Shown here: positions 55,127-64,000 of the stretch, in pieces
Position numbering within the stretch: the first letter of the stretch is position 1
How the letters are laid out: every line of letters starts with the position of its first letter
Source of the DNA: Ruminococcaceae bacterium UBA5905
GTDB taxonomy: Bacteria; Bacillota; Clostridia; Oscillospirales; Acutalibacteraceae
DNA length: 64,000 nt
Assembly (NCBI GenBank): GCA_002431285.1
Contig: DJEF01000019.1
Coordinates: forward strand, 43,426-107,425
Reading direction: 5' to 3'
Position numbers and translations under genes: made by a program
The notes under the pieces: generated by a model
Told to the model about the DNA's origin: nothing
The model's database searches: none
What the model saw: only the letters and a program-made list of their open reading frames with translations

Positions 55127-56218
55127 ATGTCTACCGCCATCACCGCCGCCGACCGGGCGGCTATGCAGTTTTCCGCCGATACGCTGCTGCGCACCGAGCC
55201 ATACGGCGAAGGGCACATCAACGTGACCTATGCCGCCTGGTATCGCCGGGCGGACGGCAGCGAATACCGCCAGCTGCTGCAACAGATCAACACCTATGTA
55301 TTCCCCGACCCGGCCGGACTGATGGAGAATATCGCCGGCGTCACCGCCTGGCTGCGCAAGCGGGTGGGTGAACGGGAGACGCTGACGGTCATCCCCACCG
55401 GAGACGGCCGCCCCTACTATACCGACCCGGAGGGACACGCCTGGCGCAGCTATGTGTTCATCGAGGGCGCCACCGCCTATCAGCGCATCGAGAAAGACAG
55501 CGACTTCGAGACCTGCGGGGAGAGCTTCGGCCGATTCCAGCAGCTGCTGGCGGACTATCCCGCCGACCGCCTGCGGGAAACCATCCCCCATTTTCACGAC
55601 ACGCCCAACCGGTATGCGGCGCTGCATCGGGCACTGGAGACCGACCCACTGGGCCGGGCAGCGACCGTGCAGGCGGAGCTCCGCTTTGCGCTGGAACGGG
55701 AGAAAACCGCCGACGAGCTGACCGCCGCCATGGCCGACGGTCGGCTTCCCCGCCGCGTGACCCACAACGACACCAAGCTCAACAACATCCTCATCGACGA
55801 TGCCACCGGCAAGGGTCTGTGCGTCATTGATCTGGACACGGTGATGCCGGGGGCGGCGGCCTTCGATTTCGGCGATTGCATCCGCTTTGGCGCCAACACC
55901 GCCGCCGAGGACGAAACCGATCTGTCCCGGGTGGGACTGGACCTGCATCTCTACGAGGTGTTCGCCGCCGGATATATGCACAGTGCCGGAGGATTTCTCA
56001 CCCCCGCCGAGGTGGACAGCCTGGCGGCGGGCGCCCGCTTGATGACGCTGGAGTGCGGGGTGCGATTCCTCACCGACTACATCGAGGGGGATGTGTATTT
56101 CCGCATTCACCGGCCGTCACATAATCTGGATCGCTGCCGCACCCAGTTCCGACTGGTGGCGGATATGGAGGATAAAATGGCGCAGATGCAGGCGATCGTA
56201 CACCGCGCCGCCGAATAA
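55127..56218 (+). CDS. N-acetylhexosamine 1-kinase-like phosphotransferase
   Basis: A 363-residue kinase of the aminoglycoside phosphotransferase/choline kinase fold. The catalytic loop is THNDTKLNNIL and the metal-binding loop VIDLDTVMPG. The segments QQINTYVFPDPAGLMENI, MTLECGVRFLTDYIEGDVYF and HNLDRCRTQFRLV are the ones I associate with NahK-type N-acetylhexosamine 1-kinases, which make GlcNAc/GalNAc-1-phosphate in salvage of host or microbial glycans. AAAGG precedes the ATG at 55127; the longer upstream frame has no ribosome site. No lacto-N-biose phosphorylase or epimerase lies nearby, so the substrate assignment is tentative. Confidence 0.78.
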   Translation: MSTAITAADRAAMQFSADTLLRTEPYGEGHINVTYAAWYRRADGSEYRQLLQQINTYVFPDPAGLMENIAGVTAWLRKRVGERETLTVIPTGDGRPYYTDPEGHAWRSYVFIEGATAYQRIEKDSDFETCGESFGRFQQLLADYPADRLRETIPHFHDTPNRYAALHRALETDPLGRAATVQAELRFALEREKTADELTAAMADGRLPRRVTHNDTKLNNILIDDATGKGLCVIDLDTVMPGAAAFDFGDCIRFGANTAAEDETDLSRVGLDLHLYEVFAAGYMHSAGGFLTPAEVDSLAAGARLMTLECGVRFLTDYIEGDVYFRIHRPSHNLDRCRTQFRLVADMEDKMAQMQAIVHRAAE

Positions 56219-56380
56219 ACGCCGTTGCCGACCGTATCGCCGCCGGCAGACCCGCTCCCCATGCCGTATTACCCGCACCGCCAAATCCGTGCGGCCGACA
56301 CCGGCGCGGCGGAGCGGGTCTTTTCCCCCACCCACCCGCACCGGGTATTCCGCGGGCCGTCGGGGGATACAGCAGCAAGT

Positions 56381-56415
56381 CCCTTGCGGGAGAACCGTTG
56401 TTTCTCCCGCAAGGG
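56381..56415. terminator. Bidirectional terminator, kinase / GNAT genes
   Basis: A 14-bp perfect stem (56381-56394 with 56402-56415) with a seven-base loop lies between two convergent genes, 15 bases from the GNAT stop. The plus strand continues with GCTGTTTTC. Confidence 0.8.
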
Positions 56416-56430
56416 GCTGTTTTCGTGCCG

Positions 56431-56925
56431 TTATTGTACCTCCAGTCGATACAGCCGACTGTTTCTGTCCGGATATACATAGGGAATCGGCAATTCCGAC
56501 GGATCTATTCTGCAAAAACCCGCCTTTTCATAGAAACGGTGGGAGGCGTGGGCGACAGACGGCGTATCCAGCACGATCTGCCGAACGCCTGCCCCTCTGG
56601 CAAACCGCAAAAGCTCCTGATATAACGCCCATCCCACCTTCTGCGAACGAAACTCCTTTTTCACAAAGAACTTTTTCAGGATGGCGCAGTGCTTTTCCTG
56701 CATCATCAGGCCGATCGTGCCGATTACTTTACCATCGGACAGGGCGACCCAAAACTCCCCGCCGGTCTCCTGATAGCTGCAATGAATATCCAACAGATCC
56801 GGCTGCTCCTGAAGCGATAACCCAATTTTCGCTTCATCATTTTGGATGGAAAGAATGAGTGAAATGATTTCATCGTCAAATCTGCCGCTATATGGTTCGA
56901 TTCTCAAAACGATCACCTCTGCCAA
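56431..56925 (-). CDS. GNAT family N-acetyltransferase
   Basis: A 164-residue GNAT protein. The acetyl-CoA site appears as LKKFFVKKEFRSQKVGWALYQELL, with the R-x-x-x-V/G-x-A loop slightly altered from the usual RGxGxG/A; IVLDTPSVAHASHRFYEKAGF is the conserved C-terminal helix and strand. The acceptor is unknown. It is a single-gene unit between two terminators. Confidence 0.88.
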   Translation of the reverse strand: MAEVIVLRIEPYSGRFDDEIISLILSIQNDEAKIGLSLQEQPDLLDIHCSYQETGGEFWVALSDGKVIGTIGLMMQEKHCAILKKFFVKKEFRSQKVGWALYQELLRFARGAGVRQIVLDTPSVAHASHRFYEKAGFCRIDPSELPIPYVYPDRNSRLYRLEVQ

Positions 56926-56952
56926 TTCCGATTTGCCTTTTCAACCGTTCGG

Positions 56953-56986
56953 AAAATGGGCGATCCCGCTCGGGATCGCCCATTTT
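56953..56986. terminator. Terminator between lysS and GNAT genes
   Basis: A 16-bp perfect stem (56953-56968 with 56971-56986) with A- and T-rich ends on both sides works in either direction. It ends lysS transcription on the minus strand, 66 bases past the stop. Confidence 0.88.
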
Positions 56987-57051
56987 TACGGTCGGTTCAT
57001 ATGATGGCTCTCTGCCTAAGCATTCCGTATCCACAGCGGCGCATATCCGGC

Positions 57052-59088
57052 TCAGTACAGCTTCGCACCGGCAGGAATGTGATTGTCCACCATCAGCAGA
57101 TGGAGTTTTTCTTCTCCCTCTTCCTCGTGGATCGCGCTGAGGAGCATCCCGCAGGAATCAATACCCATCATCGCCCGGGGAGGCAGATTGGTAATGGCGA
57201 TCAGGGTCTTGCCCACCAGCTCCTCCGGCTCATAGTATGCGTGAATACCGCTTAAAATGGTGCGGTCTGTGCCGGTGCCGTCATCCAGCGTAAACTGCAG
57301 CAGCTTCTTGGACTTGGGCACAGCCGCACAGGCTTTCACCTTGACCGCTCGGAAATCGGACTTGCTGAACGTATCAAAATCCACATATTCCTCGAACAGC
57401 GGCTCGATCTGCACCTTGGAAAAGTCAATGGGCTCGTCCTCGATCTCGATCTCGACCGTACCCCTGGCACCGCCGATGACGGCAACTTCCTCGGGCTTTT
57501 TCTCGGCCTTCTGAGCATCCAGCGGCTTCATGGTCGGGAACAGCAGCACATCCCGGATGGCGGCGGAATCGGTCATCAGCATACACATCCGGTCGATGCC
57601 GAAACCGATGCCGCCCGTGGGAGGCATCCCGTATTCCAGCGCGCAGAGAAAATCCTCGTCGGTGGTGTTGGCTTCCTCATCCCCCTGCGCCAGCTGCTCC
57701 TCCTGCGCCTTAAAGCGCTTGCGCTGGTCGATGGGATCGTTCAGCTCGGAATAAGCATTGGCCATCTCCCAGCCGTTCATAAAGAACTCGAACCGCTCCA
57801 CATAATCCGGCTTATCCGGCTTGCGCTTGGTCAGCGGAGAGATTTCCACCGGATGATCCATGATGAAGGTAGGCTGGATCAGGTGCGACTCCACATATTC
57901 CTCAAAGAACAGGTTGAGGATATCGCCTTTCTTATGGCGCTCCTCATATTCGATGTGGTGCTCCCGGGCGACCGCCCGGGCCTCCTCCAGCGTGGCGATG
58001 GCGTCAAAATCCACCCCGGCGTACTGCTTGACCGCGTCCACCATGGTGAGCCGGGCAAAGGGCTTGCCCAGATCCATCTCCACGCCGTTATACACCAGCG
58101 TGGTGGTGCCCAGCACGGTCTGCGCCACATGGCGGTACAGATCCTCCGTCAGATCCATCATGCCGTGATAGTCGGTATATGCCTGATACAGCTCCATCAG
58201 AGTGAATTCCGGATTGTGGCGGGTGTCCAACCCCTCATTGCGGAACACCCGGCCGATCTCATACACCTTGGGGAACCCGCCTACGATCAGCCGCTTGAGG
58301 TACAGCTCCAACGAAATGCGCAGCTTGAAATCCTCATCCAGTGCATTAAAATGAGTCTCAAAAGGACGGGCGGCCGCGCCGCCGGCATTGGCCACCAGCA
58401 TGGGGGTCTCCACCTCCATGAAGCCCTGCTCGTCCAGATGGCGGCGAATGGCGCTGATGATGCGGGAGCGTTTGACAAAAGTGTCCCGTACCTCCGGATT
58501 GACGATCAGATCCAGATACCGCTGCCGATACCGGGTGTCGGTATCCCGCAGCCCATGGTATTTCTCCGGCAGAGGGAGCAGCGATTTGCTCAGCAGGGTC
58601 ACCGAGGTGGCATGGATGGAGACCTCCCCCATCCGGGTGCGGAACACAAACCCCGACAGCCCGATGATATCGCCGATATCCCATTTCTTGAAAGCGGCGT
58701 AGGACTCCTCTCCCACGTCGCTGCGGCTCACATAGAGCTGCATCCGGCCGCTGCCGTCCTGCAGATCCACAAAGCTGGCCTTGCCCATGACCCGGCGGCT
58801 CATGATCCGTCCCGCCACCGTCACGGTCATTTTCTCCGGCAGCTCCACGGCGGCGCCCTCCTCCGGCTGCCCGTTGGCGGCGATATAGGCCGCCTCCGCC
58901 CGCTCATAGGCCTCGCGGGTATCCCGGAGGGTATCGGTCACGTCGAACCGGGTGATCACAAACGGGTCCTGCCCAGCCTCGCACAGGGCTTTCAGCTTGT
59001 CCAGGCGCACCTGATACTGCTCATGGTGCTGCTGCTCGGTCATTTCCTCAGCCGTTTCGCCGGTCTGGGGGCGGTTATCTTGACTCAT
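57052..59088 (-). CDS. lysS: Lysyl-tRNA synthetase (class II) with C-terminal tRNA-binding domain
   Basis: 678 residues. The N-terminal OB-fold and the class II catalytic core are complete (RYLDLI motif, FLEVETPML-like [24 protein letters not shown] motif 2, GIGFGIDRM motif 3). A charged linker near residues 530-570 leads to an extra domain of about 110 residues with [23 protein letters not shown] and [11 protein letters not shown], the EMAPII/MetRS-C type tRNA-binding OB fold, which is normally attached to methionyl-tRNA synthetase. The ATG at 59088 is eight bases after AAGGAAG; the ATG at 59118 has no ribosome site. It follows greA, separated by a terminator-like hairpin. Confidence 0.95.
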   Translation of the reverse strand: MSQDNRPQTGETAEEMTEQQHHEQYQVRLDKLKALCEAGQDPFVITRFDVTDTLRDTREAYERAEAAYIAANGQPEEGAAVELPEKMTVTVAGRIMSRRVMGKASFVDLQDGSGRMQLYVSRSDVGEESYAAFKKWDIGDIIGLSGFVFRTRMGEVSIHATSVTLLSKSLLPLPEKYHGLRDTDTRYRQRYLDLIVNPEVRDTFVKRSRIISAIRRHLDEQGFMEVETPMLVANAGGAAARPFETHFNALDEDFKLRISLELYLKRLIVGGFPKVYEIGRVFRNEGLDTRHNPEFTLMELYQAYTDYHGMMDLTEDLYRHVAQTVLGTTTLVYNGVEMDLGKPFARLTMVDAVKQYAGVDFDAIATLEEARAVAREHHIEYEERHKKGDILNLFFEEYVESHLIQPTFIMDHPVEISPLTKRKPDKPDYVERFEFFMNGWEMANAYSELNDPIDQRKRFKAQEEQLAQGDEEANTTDEDFLCALEYGMPPTGGIGFGIDRMCMLMTDSAAIRDVLLFPTMKPLDAQKAEKKPEEVAVIGGARGTVEIEIEDEPIDFSKVQIEPLFEEYVDFDTFSKSDFRAVKVKACAAVPKSKKLLQFTLDDGTGTDRTILSGIHAYYEPEELVGKTLIAITNLPPRAMMGIDSCGMLLSAIHEEEGEEKLHLLMVDNHIPAGAKLY

Positions 59089-59120
59089 ATCGCACACTTC
59101 CTTATCCTCGGTTATCATTC

Positions 59121-59152
59121 AAAAAGCGGGCGGCGGTCTGCCGCCGTCCGCT
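59121..59152 (-). terminator. Terminator/attenuator between greA and lysS
   Basis: On the minus strand a 12-bp stem with one G-U pair (59141-59152 with 59125-59136) and a four-base loop runs into five T, directly after the greA stop and 33 bases before the lysS start. Read-through would set lysS expression unless lysS has its own promoter, which I do not see. Confidence 0.75.
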
Positions 59153-59165
59153 CCGGATGGATCGT

Positions 59166-59636
59166 TTATCGGGTGATCTCCAGCACCGTATACACCACCG
59201 TGGTGCCGTTGGGCAGGGTGGCCTCGCCCTTTTCGCCCACCTTCAGCCCCAGAATGGCCTTGCCCACCGGGGACTCGTCGGAAATCTTTCCGTTAAAGGG
59301 GTCCGCCTCGGTCGCACCGGCGATCACATAGGTGAATTCCTTGCCCTGATCGTTGGCGATCCGCACGGTGGAGCCCACGTGGACGTTCTCGCTGCTCAGC
59401 TCCGACTCATCCAGCACCCGCACATTTTTCAGCTGGGCCTCGATGGAGCTGATCCGGCTCTCCAGCAGCGCCTGGTCGTTTTTCGCTTCTTCGTATTCGC
59501 TGTTTTCCGACAGGTCGCCGAAGGACAGCGCCACCTTGATCTTTTCGGCTACTTCCTTGCGCTCGACGGTTTTGAGATGCTCCAGCTCATCCTGCAGCTT
59601 TTTCAAGCCCTCGCTGGTCATTACGATTTCTTTCAT
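59166..59636 (-). CDS. greA: Transcription elongation factor GreA
   Basis: A 156-residue protein with the GreA N-terminal coiled coil (LSFGDLSENSEYEEAKNDQALLESRI, carrying the acidic tip residues) and C-terminal FKBP-like domain (ISDESPVGKAILGLKVGE). It rescues backtracked RNA polymerase by stimulating transcript cleavage. The ATG at 59636 follows AAAGAGG; length is normal for the family. Confidence 0.96.
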   Translation of the reverse strand: MKEIVMTSEGLKKLQDELEHLKTVERKEVAEKIKVALSFGDLSENSEYEEAKNDQALLESRISSIEAQLKNVRVLDESELSSENVHVGSTVRIANDQGKEFTYVIAGATEADPFNGKISDESPVGKAILGLKVGEKGEATLPNGTTVVYTVLEITR

Positions 59637-59683
59637 GCAGCATACCTCTTTGTCGTGGGACGAACCCATAATTTATCTAAACT

Positions 59684-59711
59684 ATTATACCATGCCACAG
59701 GCGCTTGTCAA
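59684..59711 (-). promoter_or_regulatory. Consensus sigma-A promoter of greA
   Basis: On the minus strand TTGACA (59706-59711) and TATAAT (59684-59689) are both perfect and 16 bases apart, about 50 bases before the greA ATG. Confidence 0.88.
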
Positions 59712-60005
59712 GTGCTGCGGGGGAAATTTACCGCCGGTTTTGTTTTGCCCAAAGGGAATGCGCCTGTACCGGCCGCCCGGGCCTTTCTGCTATCCCCTTT
59801 TTCGTACGCTCCTTCCGCCTGCTTTCCTCAACCCGCACTTTCTTTCCGCTTTCCCGGATCGTATTCTGTCGATTTTTCATATGCGATTTTCTATTGACAA
59901 TACGCGCAAAATGACAATCGGCAATCGAAAAAATGTGAAAATTTCGTACCAAAGCGAAAATATCGGGGATTTTTGTAAAAATTTTGCAGGATTTCAAAAA
60001 TTGAC

Positions 60006-60034
60006 TTGCAAAACGAACAGCGTTGGTGTATACT
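60006..60034 (+). promoter_or_regulatory. Promoter of aspartate aminotransferase gene
   Basis: TTGCAA (60006-60011) and TATACT (60029-60034) are 17 bases apart, 56 bases before the ATG. Confidence 0.65.
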
Positions 60035-60090
60035 GTACGGGTATTTTGAACGGGCGGGACGCCGCCCATGTGCGGAAAGGATGAATCTCC

Positions 60091-61380
60091 ATGACCAGAT
60101 GTACACAGAATCCGGCCGACATGACGCCCCCGCAGCGGGCGGCCCGCAAGGCGGAGCTGGAGGCGGCCTACCGGGAGTACCAGAAACAGGGGCTGCGGCT
60201 GGATATGTCCCGCGGAAAACCCTGTACGGAGCAGCTGGACCTGACGCTGGATATGCTGGAATGCGTCAATGCCCGGGACGGCTATACGGCGGAAAACGGG
60301 CTGGACGTGCGCAACTACGGGCTCCTGGACGGATTGCCGGAGGCAAAAAAGCTGTTCGGCGACGTGCTGCATATGCCCCCGGAGGCGGTCATCGTGGGGG
60401 GAAATTCCAGCCTGAACATGATGTTCGACTATATTGCCACGGCATACAGCCACGGCGTCTGCGGCTACGATCCCTGGTGCCGACAGGGAAAGGTGAAATT
60501 TCTCTGCCCGGTCCCCGGGTATGACCGGCATTTCGCCGTGACCCAGTATTTCGGCATCGAGATGCTGAATGTGCCCATGACCGAAGAGGGGCCGGATATG
60601 GCGCTGGTGGAAGAGCTGGTGCAGGATCCGCTGGTCAAGGGGATGTGGTGCGTGCCTATGTATTCCAACCCCGACGGCATCACCTATTCCGACGAGACGG
60701 TGCGGCGGCTGGCCGCGCTGACCCCGGCGGCGCCGGATTTCCGCATTATATGGGACAACGCCTATTGCCTGCACCATCTGGAGGAGCCGGGCGACACCCT
60801 GCTGGACATTTATCCGGAGCTGGAGCAGCGGGGGCACGAGGATCTGGTTATCATGTTCGCCTCCACCTCCAAGATCAGTTTCCCCGGCTCCGGCGTGGCG
60901 GTGCTGGCCGCCAGCCCCAACAACGTGGCGGACGTCAAGAGCCGCATGACCGTCCAGACCATCGGCCACGACAAGCTGAATATGCTGCGCCATGTGCGAT
61001 ATTTCAAGGACGTGGCGGGGATCGAGGCGCACATGAAGCTCCATGCCGCCATTCTGCGCCCCCGGTTCGACGCGGTTCTGGAAGCACTGGACACCCAGCT
61101 GCTGGGTCGGGGCATCGCCGCATGGCACCGCCCCCGGGGCGGCTATTTCGTCAGCGTGGATCTGGCGGAGGGCTGCGCCCAGCGCACGGTGGAGCTGCTG
61201 CGGCAGGCAGGGGTCAGCATGACTCCGGCGGGCGCCACCTATCCCTACGGGATGGATCCCCACGACAGCAATATCCGAATCGCGCCGTCCTACCCCACGG
61301 TGGCGGAGCTGAAAACGGCCATGGACCTGTTCTGCATCTGTGCGGAGCTGGCCTATCTGGAGCGGCTGGAAAAGGTCTGA
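60091..61380 (+). CDS. Aspartate aminotransferase, subgroup Ib
   Basis: A 429-residue PLP enzyme of the Asp_aminotransf family (fold type I). LDMSRGKPC and YGLLDGLPEAKKLF mark the N-terminal substrate region, VIVGGNSSLNMM the cofactor phosphate loop, YSNPDGITYS and IIWDNAYCLHH the PLP-binding Asn and Asp, and FASTSKISFPGSG the Schiff-base lysine (Lys261). It exchanges the amino group between aspartate and 2-oxoglutarate. AAAGG precedes the ATG. It has its own promoter and terminator. Confidence 0.93.
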   Translation: MTRCTQNPADMTPPQRAARKAELEAAYREYQKQGLRLDMSRGKPCTEQLDLTLDMLECVNARDGYTAENGLDVRNYGLLDGLPEAKKLFGDVLHMPPEAVIVGGNSSLNMMFDYIATAYSHGVCGYDPWCRQGKVKFLCPVPGYDRHFAVTQYFGIEMLNVPMTEEGPDMALVEELVQDPLVKGMWCVPMYSNPDGITYSDETVRRLAALTPAAPDFRIIWDNAYCLHHLEEPGDTLLDIYPELEQRGHEDLVIMFASTSKISFPGSGVAVLAASPNNVADVKSRMTVQTIGHDKLNMLRHVRYFKDVAGIEAHMKLHAAILRPRFDAVLEALDTQLLGRGIAAWHRPRGGYFVSVDLAEGCAQRTVELLRQAGVSMTPAGATYPYGMDPHDSNIRIAPSYPTVAELKTAMDLFCICAELAYLERLEKV

Positions 61381-61406
61381 CCGCCGTCCCAAAACACCGA
61401 TTTTGG

Positions 61407-61445
61407 AAAACTGCCGGGATGTTCCCGGCAGTTTTTGCTTTTTTC
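61407..61445 (+). terminator. Rho-independent terminator after aminotransferase
   Basis: A 13-bp perfect stem (61407-61419 with 61423-61435) with a three-base loop is followed by a long T-rich run. Confidence 0.92.
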
Positions 61446-61446
61446 A

Positions 61447-61475
61447 TTGACTTTTCATAGGAATTCTTGTATAAT
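61447..61475 (+). promoter_or_regulatory. Promoter of secD-secF
   Basis: TTGACT (61447-61452) and a perfect TATAAT (61470-61475) are 17 bases apart, about 57 bases before secD and directly after the previous terminator. Confidence 0.85.
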
Positions 61476-61531
61476 TGGAAAATATAGCGGCGCGGAAGTG
61501 CCGCGTCAAAGCAAACAGGAGGTCAAAACCC

Positions 61532-62926
61532 ATGAAGCGTACACCAAAACCGGTATTCTTCATCGTGGCGATTCTGATCCTGGCGCTGTCCTACACGGCC
61601 GTATTCGGCGTGTATACGCGCTACGGAGACCGCACCGATACCGTGATCCGAGGCATCAGCGATATCCGCTGGGGCATCGACATCCAGGGCGGCGTGGACG
61701 TCACCTTCGGCCCCACCGATGAGAATATCGAAGTCTCTGCCGCCCAGCTGGACGGCGTCAAGAAGATCATCGAACAACGACTGGTCAGTAAGAACATTAC
61801 CGACTATGAAGCGTACACCGACGCTTCCAGCAAACAGGTCATCGTGCGGTTCCCCTGGTCCAGCACCGAGGAGACCCCCGAAGAGGCGGTAGCGGAGATC
61901 GGTCAGACCGCCATGCTGGAATTCCACTATGGCAGCGATACCGATTCCGACGGCAAGCCCACCGGCGAGCTGATCCTCAACGGCGACGACGTGGAATCGG
62001 CAGAGGCCTATTATCAGCGAGACGAGCAGAAGGGCACCGGCGAATACGTGGTGTCCCTGAAGCTGAAGGAGGCGGGTAAGACCGCTTTTGCCACCGCCAC
62101 CGAAAAGCAGTATAACGGCGGCAGCAACAAGGGCACCATCTCCATCTGGCTGGACGATCAGATGATCTCCAATCCCACGGTCAATGCGGTCATCACCGAC
62201 GGCAACGCCGTGATCTCCGGTAGCTTCAACGAGTATTCCGACGCCAAGGCGCTGGCCGATCTGATCACCTCCGGCGCCCTGCCCTTTGAGATCGAGTCCA
62301 AGAGCCTCGGCTCCATTTCTCCGACGATGGGCAGCAGCGCCCTGCGGGCCATGGGCATCGCAGCGGTCATTGCGCTGGTGCTGGTGATCCTCATTATGCT
62401 GATCATCTACCGGCTGCCCGGTCTGGTGGCCTCCCTGTCCCTGCTGGGCCAGATGGCCGGCACGGTGGCAGCCATCTCCGGCTATTTCGCCATCTTCAAC
62501 AGCTTCACCATGACCCTGCCCGGCATCGCCGGTCTGATCCTGTCCATCGGTATCGGTGTGGACTGTAACGTCATCACTGCCGAGGCCGTCCGGGACGAGA
62601 TCCGGGCGGGCAAAACCATCGACGGCGCCATCCGCTCCGGCTCCAAGAACTCCTTCTGGGCCATCTTCGACGGCAACATCACCGTGCTGATCGTGGCGGC
62701 GGTGCTGATGGGCGTATTCGGCTCCTCCAGCAGCCTGTTCGGTATGCTGTTCAGCTGGCTGCCGGTGTCCACCACCGGCTCGGTGTATTCCTTTGGCTAC
62801 ACTCTGCTGATCGGCGTGGTCATGAACTTTGTCATGGGCATCTGGGCATACCGCCTGATGCTGCGGTCGATCTCCCGCTTGAAGATCTTCCGCAATCCCT
62901 GGTTGTATGGAGGTGATCGCAAATGA
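61532..62926 (+). CDS. secD: Protein translocase subunit SecD
   Basis: A 464-residue membrane protein that, with SecF, uses the proton gradient to help SecYEG export proteins. One N-terminal helix, the DIRWGIDIQGGVDVTFG motif, the extracellular P1-type domain and a cluster of five C-terminal helices with GIGVDCNVITAEAVRDEIRAG are present. The ATG at 61532 lies ten bases after AGGAGG; the upstream in-frame start overlaps the -10. It ends in an ATGA overlap with secF. Confidence 0.95.
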   Translation: MKRTPKPVFFIVAILILALSYTAVFGVYTRYGDRTDTVIRGISDIRWGIDIQGGVDVTFGPTDENIEVSAAQLDGVKKIIEQRLVSKNITDYEAYTDASSKQVIVRFPWSSTEETPEEAVAEIGQTAMLEFHYGSDTDSDGKPTGELILNGDDVESAEAYYQRDEQKGTGEYVVSLKLKEAGKTAFATATEKQYNGGSNKGTISIWLDDQMISNPTVNAVITDGNAVISGSFNEYSDAKALADLITSGALPFEIESKSLGSISPTMGSSALRAMGIAAVIALVLVILIMLIIYRLPGLVASLSLLGQMAGTVAAISGYFAIFNSFTMTLPGIAGLILSIGIGVDCNVITAEAVRDEIRAGKTIDGAIRSGSKNSFWAIFDGNITVLIVAAVLMGVFGSSSSLFGMLFSWLPVSTTGSVYSFGYTLLIGVVMNFVMGIWAYRLMLRSISRLKIFRNPWLYGGDRK

Positions 62927-63846
62927 AAAAGTTTGATTTTGTCGGTCATCTGAAGACCTTTTTGCTCATCTCGCTGGCGATCATGCTGGTGGGCGTGGTC
63001 ATGAACGTGATCTTCGGCACCCAGATGGACGTGGCGTTCAAGGGCGGCACGGTCATTCGGTACAGCTATGAGACCGCCCCGGATATGGACGCACTGGCCG
63101 CAGCGGCGAAAGAAACGCTGGGCAGCGAAGCCTCCGTGAAGCAGGACGAGATCAACAACACGCAGGTCGTGACCGTGACCCTCCCCGGTGAGATCACCAT
63201 GGAGCAGCAGCAGGCTTTCGCCGATAAGATGGAGAAGGATTTTGCATCCAACAAGATGGAGAATTTCAGCTCCAATACGCTGAGCGCCTCCATGGGCTCC
63301 AAGTTCTTCCTGCGGTGCGTGATCGCTCTGGTGATCGCCGCGGCGCTGCTGCTGCTGTATGTGGGGTTCCGGTTCCGCAAGATCGGCGGATTCACCGCCG
63401 GCGCGACGGCGCTGCTGGCGCTGCTCCACGATCTGCTGATCGTCTACTTCATCTTTGTGATCTTCCGCATCCAGCTGAATGAAAACCTGGTGGCGGTCAT
63501 GCTGACCATCCTGGGCTATTCGCTGAATGACACCATCGTGATCTTCGACCGGGTGCGGACCAACCGCCGCAAGATGAGCGCCCCGCTGGACGAGGTGGTC
63601 AATACCTCCATCCATCAGTGCCTGCGCCGGAACCTGGTCACCAGCCTGACCACGTCGGTGGCCATCGCGTCGGTGCTGGGCGTGGCTGTGGCGATGCACG
63701 TGGATTCCATCATCAGCTTTGCGCTGCCGATGCTGTTCGGTACCATTTCCGGCTGCTATTCCTCGCTGGTCATCAGCGCGCCCCTGTGGGCCAAGTGGAT
63801 GGATCGCCGGGAGGCCAAGGAAAAAGCCAAAAAGAAAACGGCGTAA
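62923..63846 (+). CDS. secF: Protein translocase subunit SecF
   Basis: A 307-residue partner of SecD with six predicted helices. FKGGTVIRYSY matches the SecF N-terminal motif, and LGYSLNDTIVIFDRVRTNRR with TSLTTSVAIASVLGV is the conserved helix 4-5 region. The start is inside the SecD stop (ATGA), giving coupled translation. A strong terminator follows. Confidence 0.95.
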   Translation: MKKFDFVGHLKTFLLISLAIMLVGVVMNVIFGTQMDVAFKGGTVIRYSYETAPDMDALAAAAKETLGSEASVKQDEINNTQVVTVTLPGEITMEQQQAFADKMEKDFASNKMENFSSNTLSASMGSKFFLRCVIALVIAAALLLLYVGFRFRKIGGFTAGATALLALLHDLLIVYFIFVIFRIQLNENLVAVMLTILGYSLNDTIVIFDRVRTNRRKMSAPLDEVVNTSIHQCLRRNLVTSLTTSVAIASVLGVAVAMHVDSIISFALPMLFGTISGCYSSLVISAPLWAKWMDRREAKEKAKKKTA

Positions 63847-63869
63847 ACCACGGATCAAACACAATAGGG

Positions 63870-63905
63870 CCGACCGCCGCAGTTTGCTGTGGCGGTCGGT
63901 TTTTT
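63870..63905 (+). terminator. Rho-independent terminator after secF
   Basis: A 9-bp perfect stem (63870-63878 with 63891-63899) extended inward by four more pairs, including one G-U, is followed by six T. Confidence 0.92.
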
Positions 63906-63925
63906 CTGTGAGGAGATACAGAAAA

Positions 63926-64000
63926 ATGGACAGTACACTATTTGGACAAGAGCGCATCGACCGGATCCTGTGGCGATTGGCGCCGCCGGTGATGCTGGCG
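63926..64000 (+). CDS. MATE family efflux protein, N-terminal fragment at window edge
   Basis: Only the first 25 codons are inside the window. The ATG at 63926 follows GAGGAGA. The peptide ERIDRILWRLAPPVMLA matches the start of clostridial MATE (multidrug/toxin extrusion) transporters, which have the same Leu-Ala-Pro-Pro-Val opening before the first membrane helix. The identification rests on this short segment only. Confidence 0.65.
   Translation, partial: MDSTLFGQERIDRILWRLAPPVMLA

Larger units (their letters stand above)
59637..60090. other. Divergent control region, greA / aspartate aminotransferase
   Basis: 454 bases with the greA promoter (59684-59711, minus) and the aminotransferase promoter (60006-60034, plus). 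The middle part (about 59880-60000) is AT-rich, with a stray TTGACA at 59896-59901 lacking a partner -10. No gene or stable hairpin is visible. Confidence 0.55.

Noticed and set aside
55110-60093. Twenty-base leader nearly identical before the kinase (55110-55129) and aminotransferase (60074-60093) genes
   Set aside because: The common part is mainly the AAAGGATG ribosome site plus ATCTCCATG; similar AAAGGATG sites precede several other genes here, so common regulation is not supported.
1-64000. CRISPR arrays, tRNA or rRNA genes, insertion sequences, phage genes
   Set aside because: I looked in the intergenic stretches for regular short repeats, tRNA-like arms, transposase and integrase motifs and saw none.

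Overview
The window looks like a chromosomal segment of a GC-rich, uncultured-type Clostridia bacterium (Oscillospirales or a relative). Lipoprotein-type signal peptides, binding-protein-dependent sugar transporters without an adjacent ATPase, LCP/VanY cell-wall genes, AGGAGG-type ribosome sites and sigma-A promoters all fit a Gram-positive anaerobe. I cannot name a genus from the sequence alone.

About 51 kb (1-51.1 kb) is one large carbohydrate-utilisation locus. Two long operons run away from a central block, and they are mirror-image paralogues. The left operon (minus strand, 18725 down past position 1) and the right operon (plus strand, 25460 to 48942) both carry, in the same order: a large binding protein with N-terminal carbohydrate-binding-like domains; a MalF-type and a MalG-type permease; a secreted NHL/TPR protein ending in a Yip1-like membrane domain; a DUF5696-like lipoprotein; a second MalF/MalG pair; and a lipoprotein solute-binding protein. 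The left operon ends in two parallel beta-helix proteins and two secreted repeat proteins. The right operon begins with two GH16 endoglucanases (one with a dockerin) and ends with a 2102-residue GLUG-like surface protein. No ABC ATPase is present.

The central block (19.3-25.1 kb) holds a GpsA-like dehydrogenase and an operon of cytoplasmic enzymes (metallophosphoesterase, GH30 glycosidase, PHP phosphoesterase), followed by an AraC-family regulator. Downstream of the right operon lie an SGNH esterase and a sugar isomerase/epimerase. A coherent reading is that secreted GH16 enzymes cut a beta-glucan at the surface, the large repeat proteins and binding proteins capture it, two sets of permeases import it, and GH30, esterase and phosphoesterases finish it inside. 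The promoters in front of the phosphoesterase/GH30 operon and of the GH16 operon share an identical 18-mer and identical spacing over 66 bp, including TTTCACATT-like direct repeats 21 bp apart next to the -35, as expected for co-regulation by an AraC-type protein.

From 51.2 kb to the right end the content is more ordinary: VanY carboxypeptidase, sugar transferase and LCP protein (cell envelope); an N-acetylhexosamine kinase-like gene; a GNAT acetyltransferase; lysS with a C-terminal tRNA-binding domain; greA; a subgroup Ib aspartate aminotransferase; secD-secF; and the start of a MATE exporter. Promoters and hairpin terminators are clear in this part. I found no rRNA, tRNA, CRISPR array, insertion sequence or phage gene.
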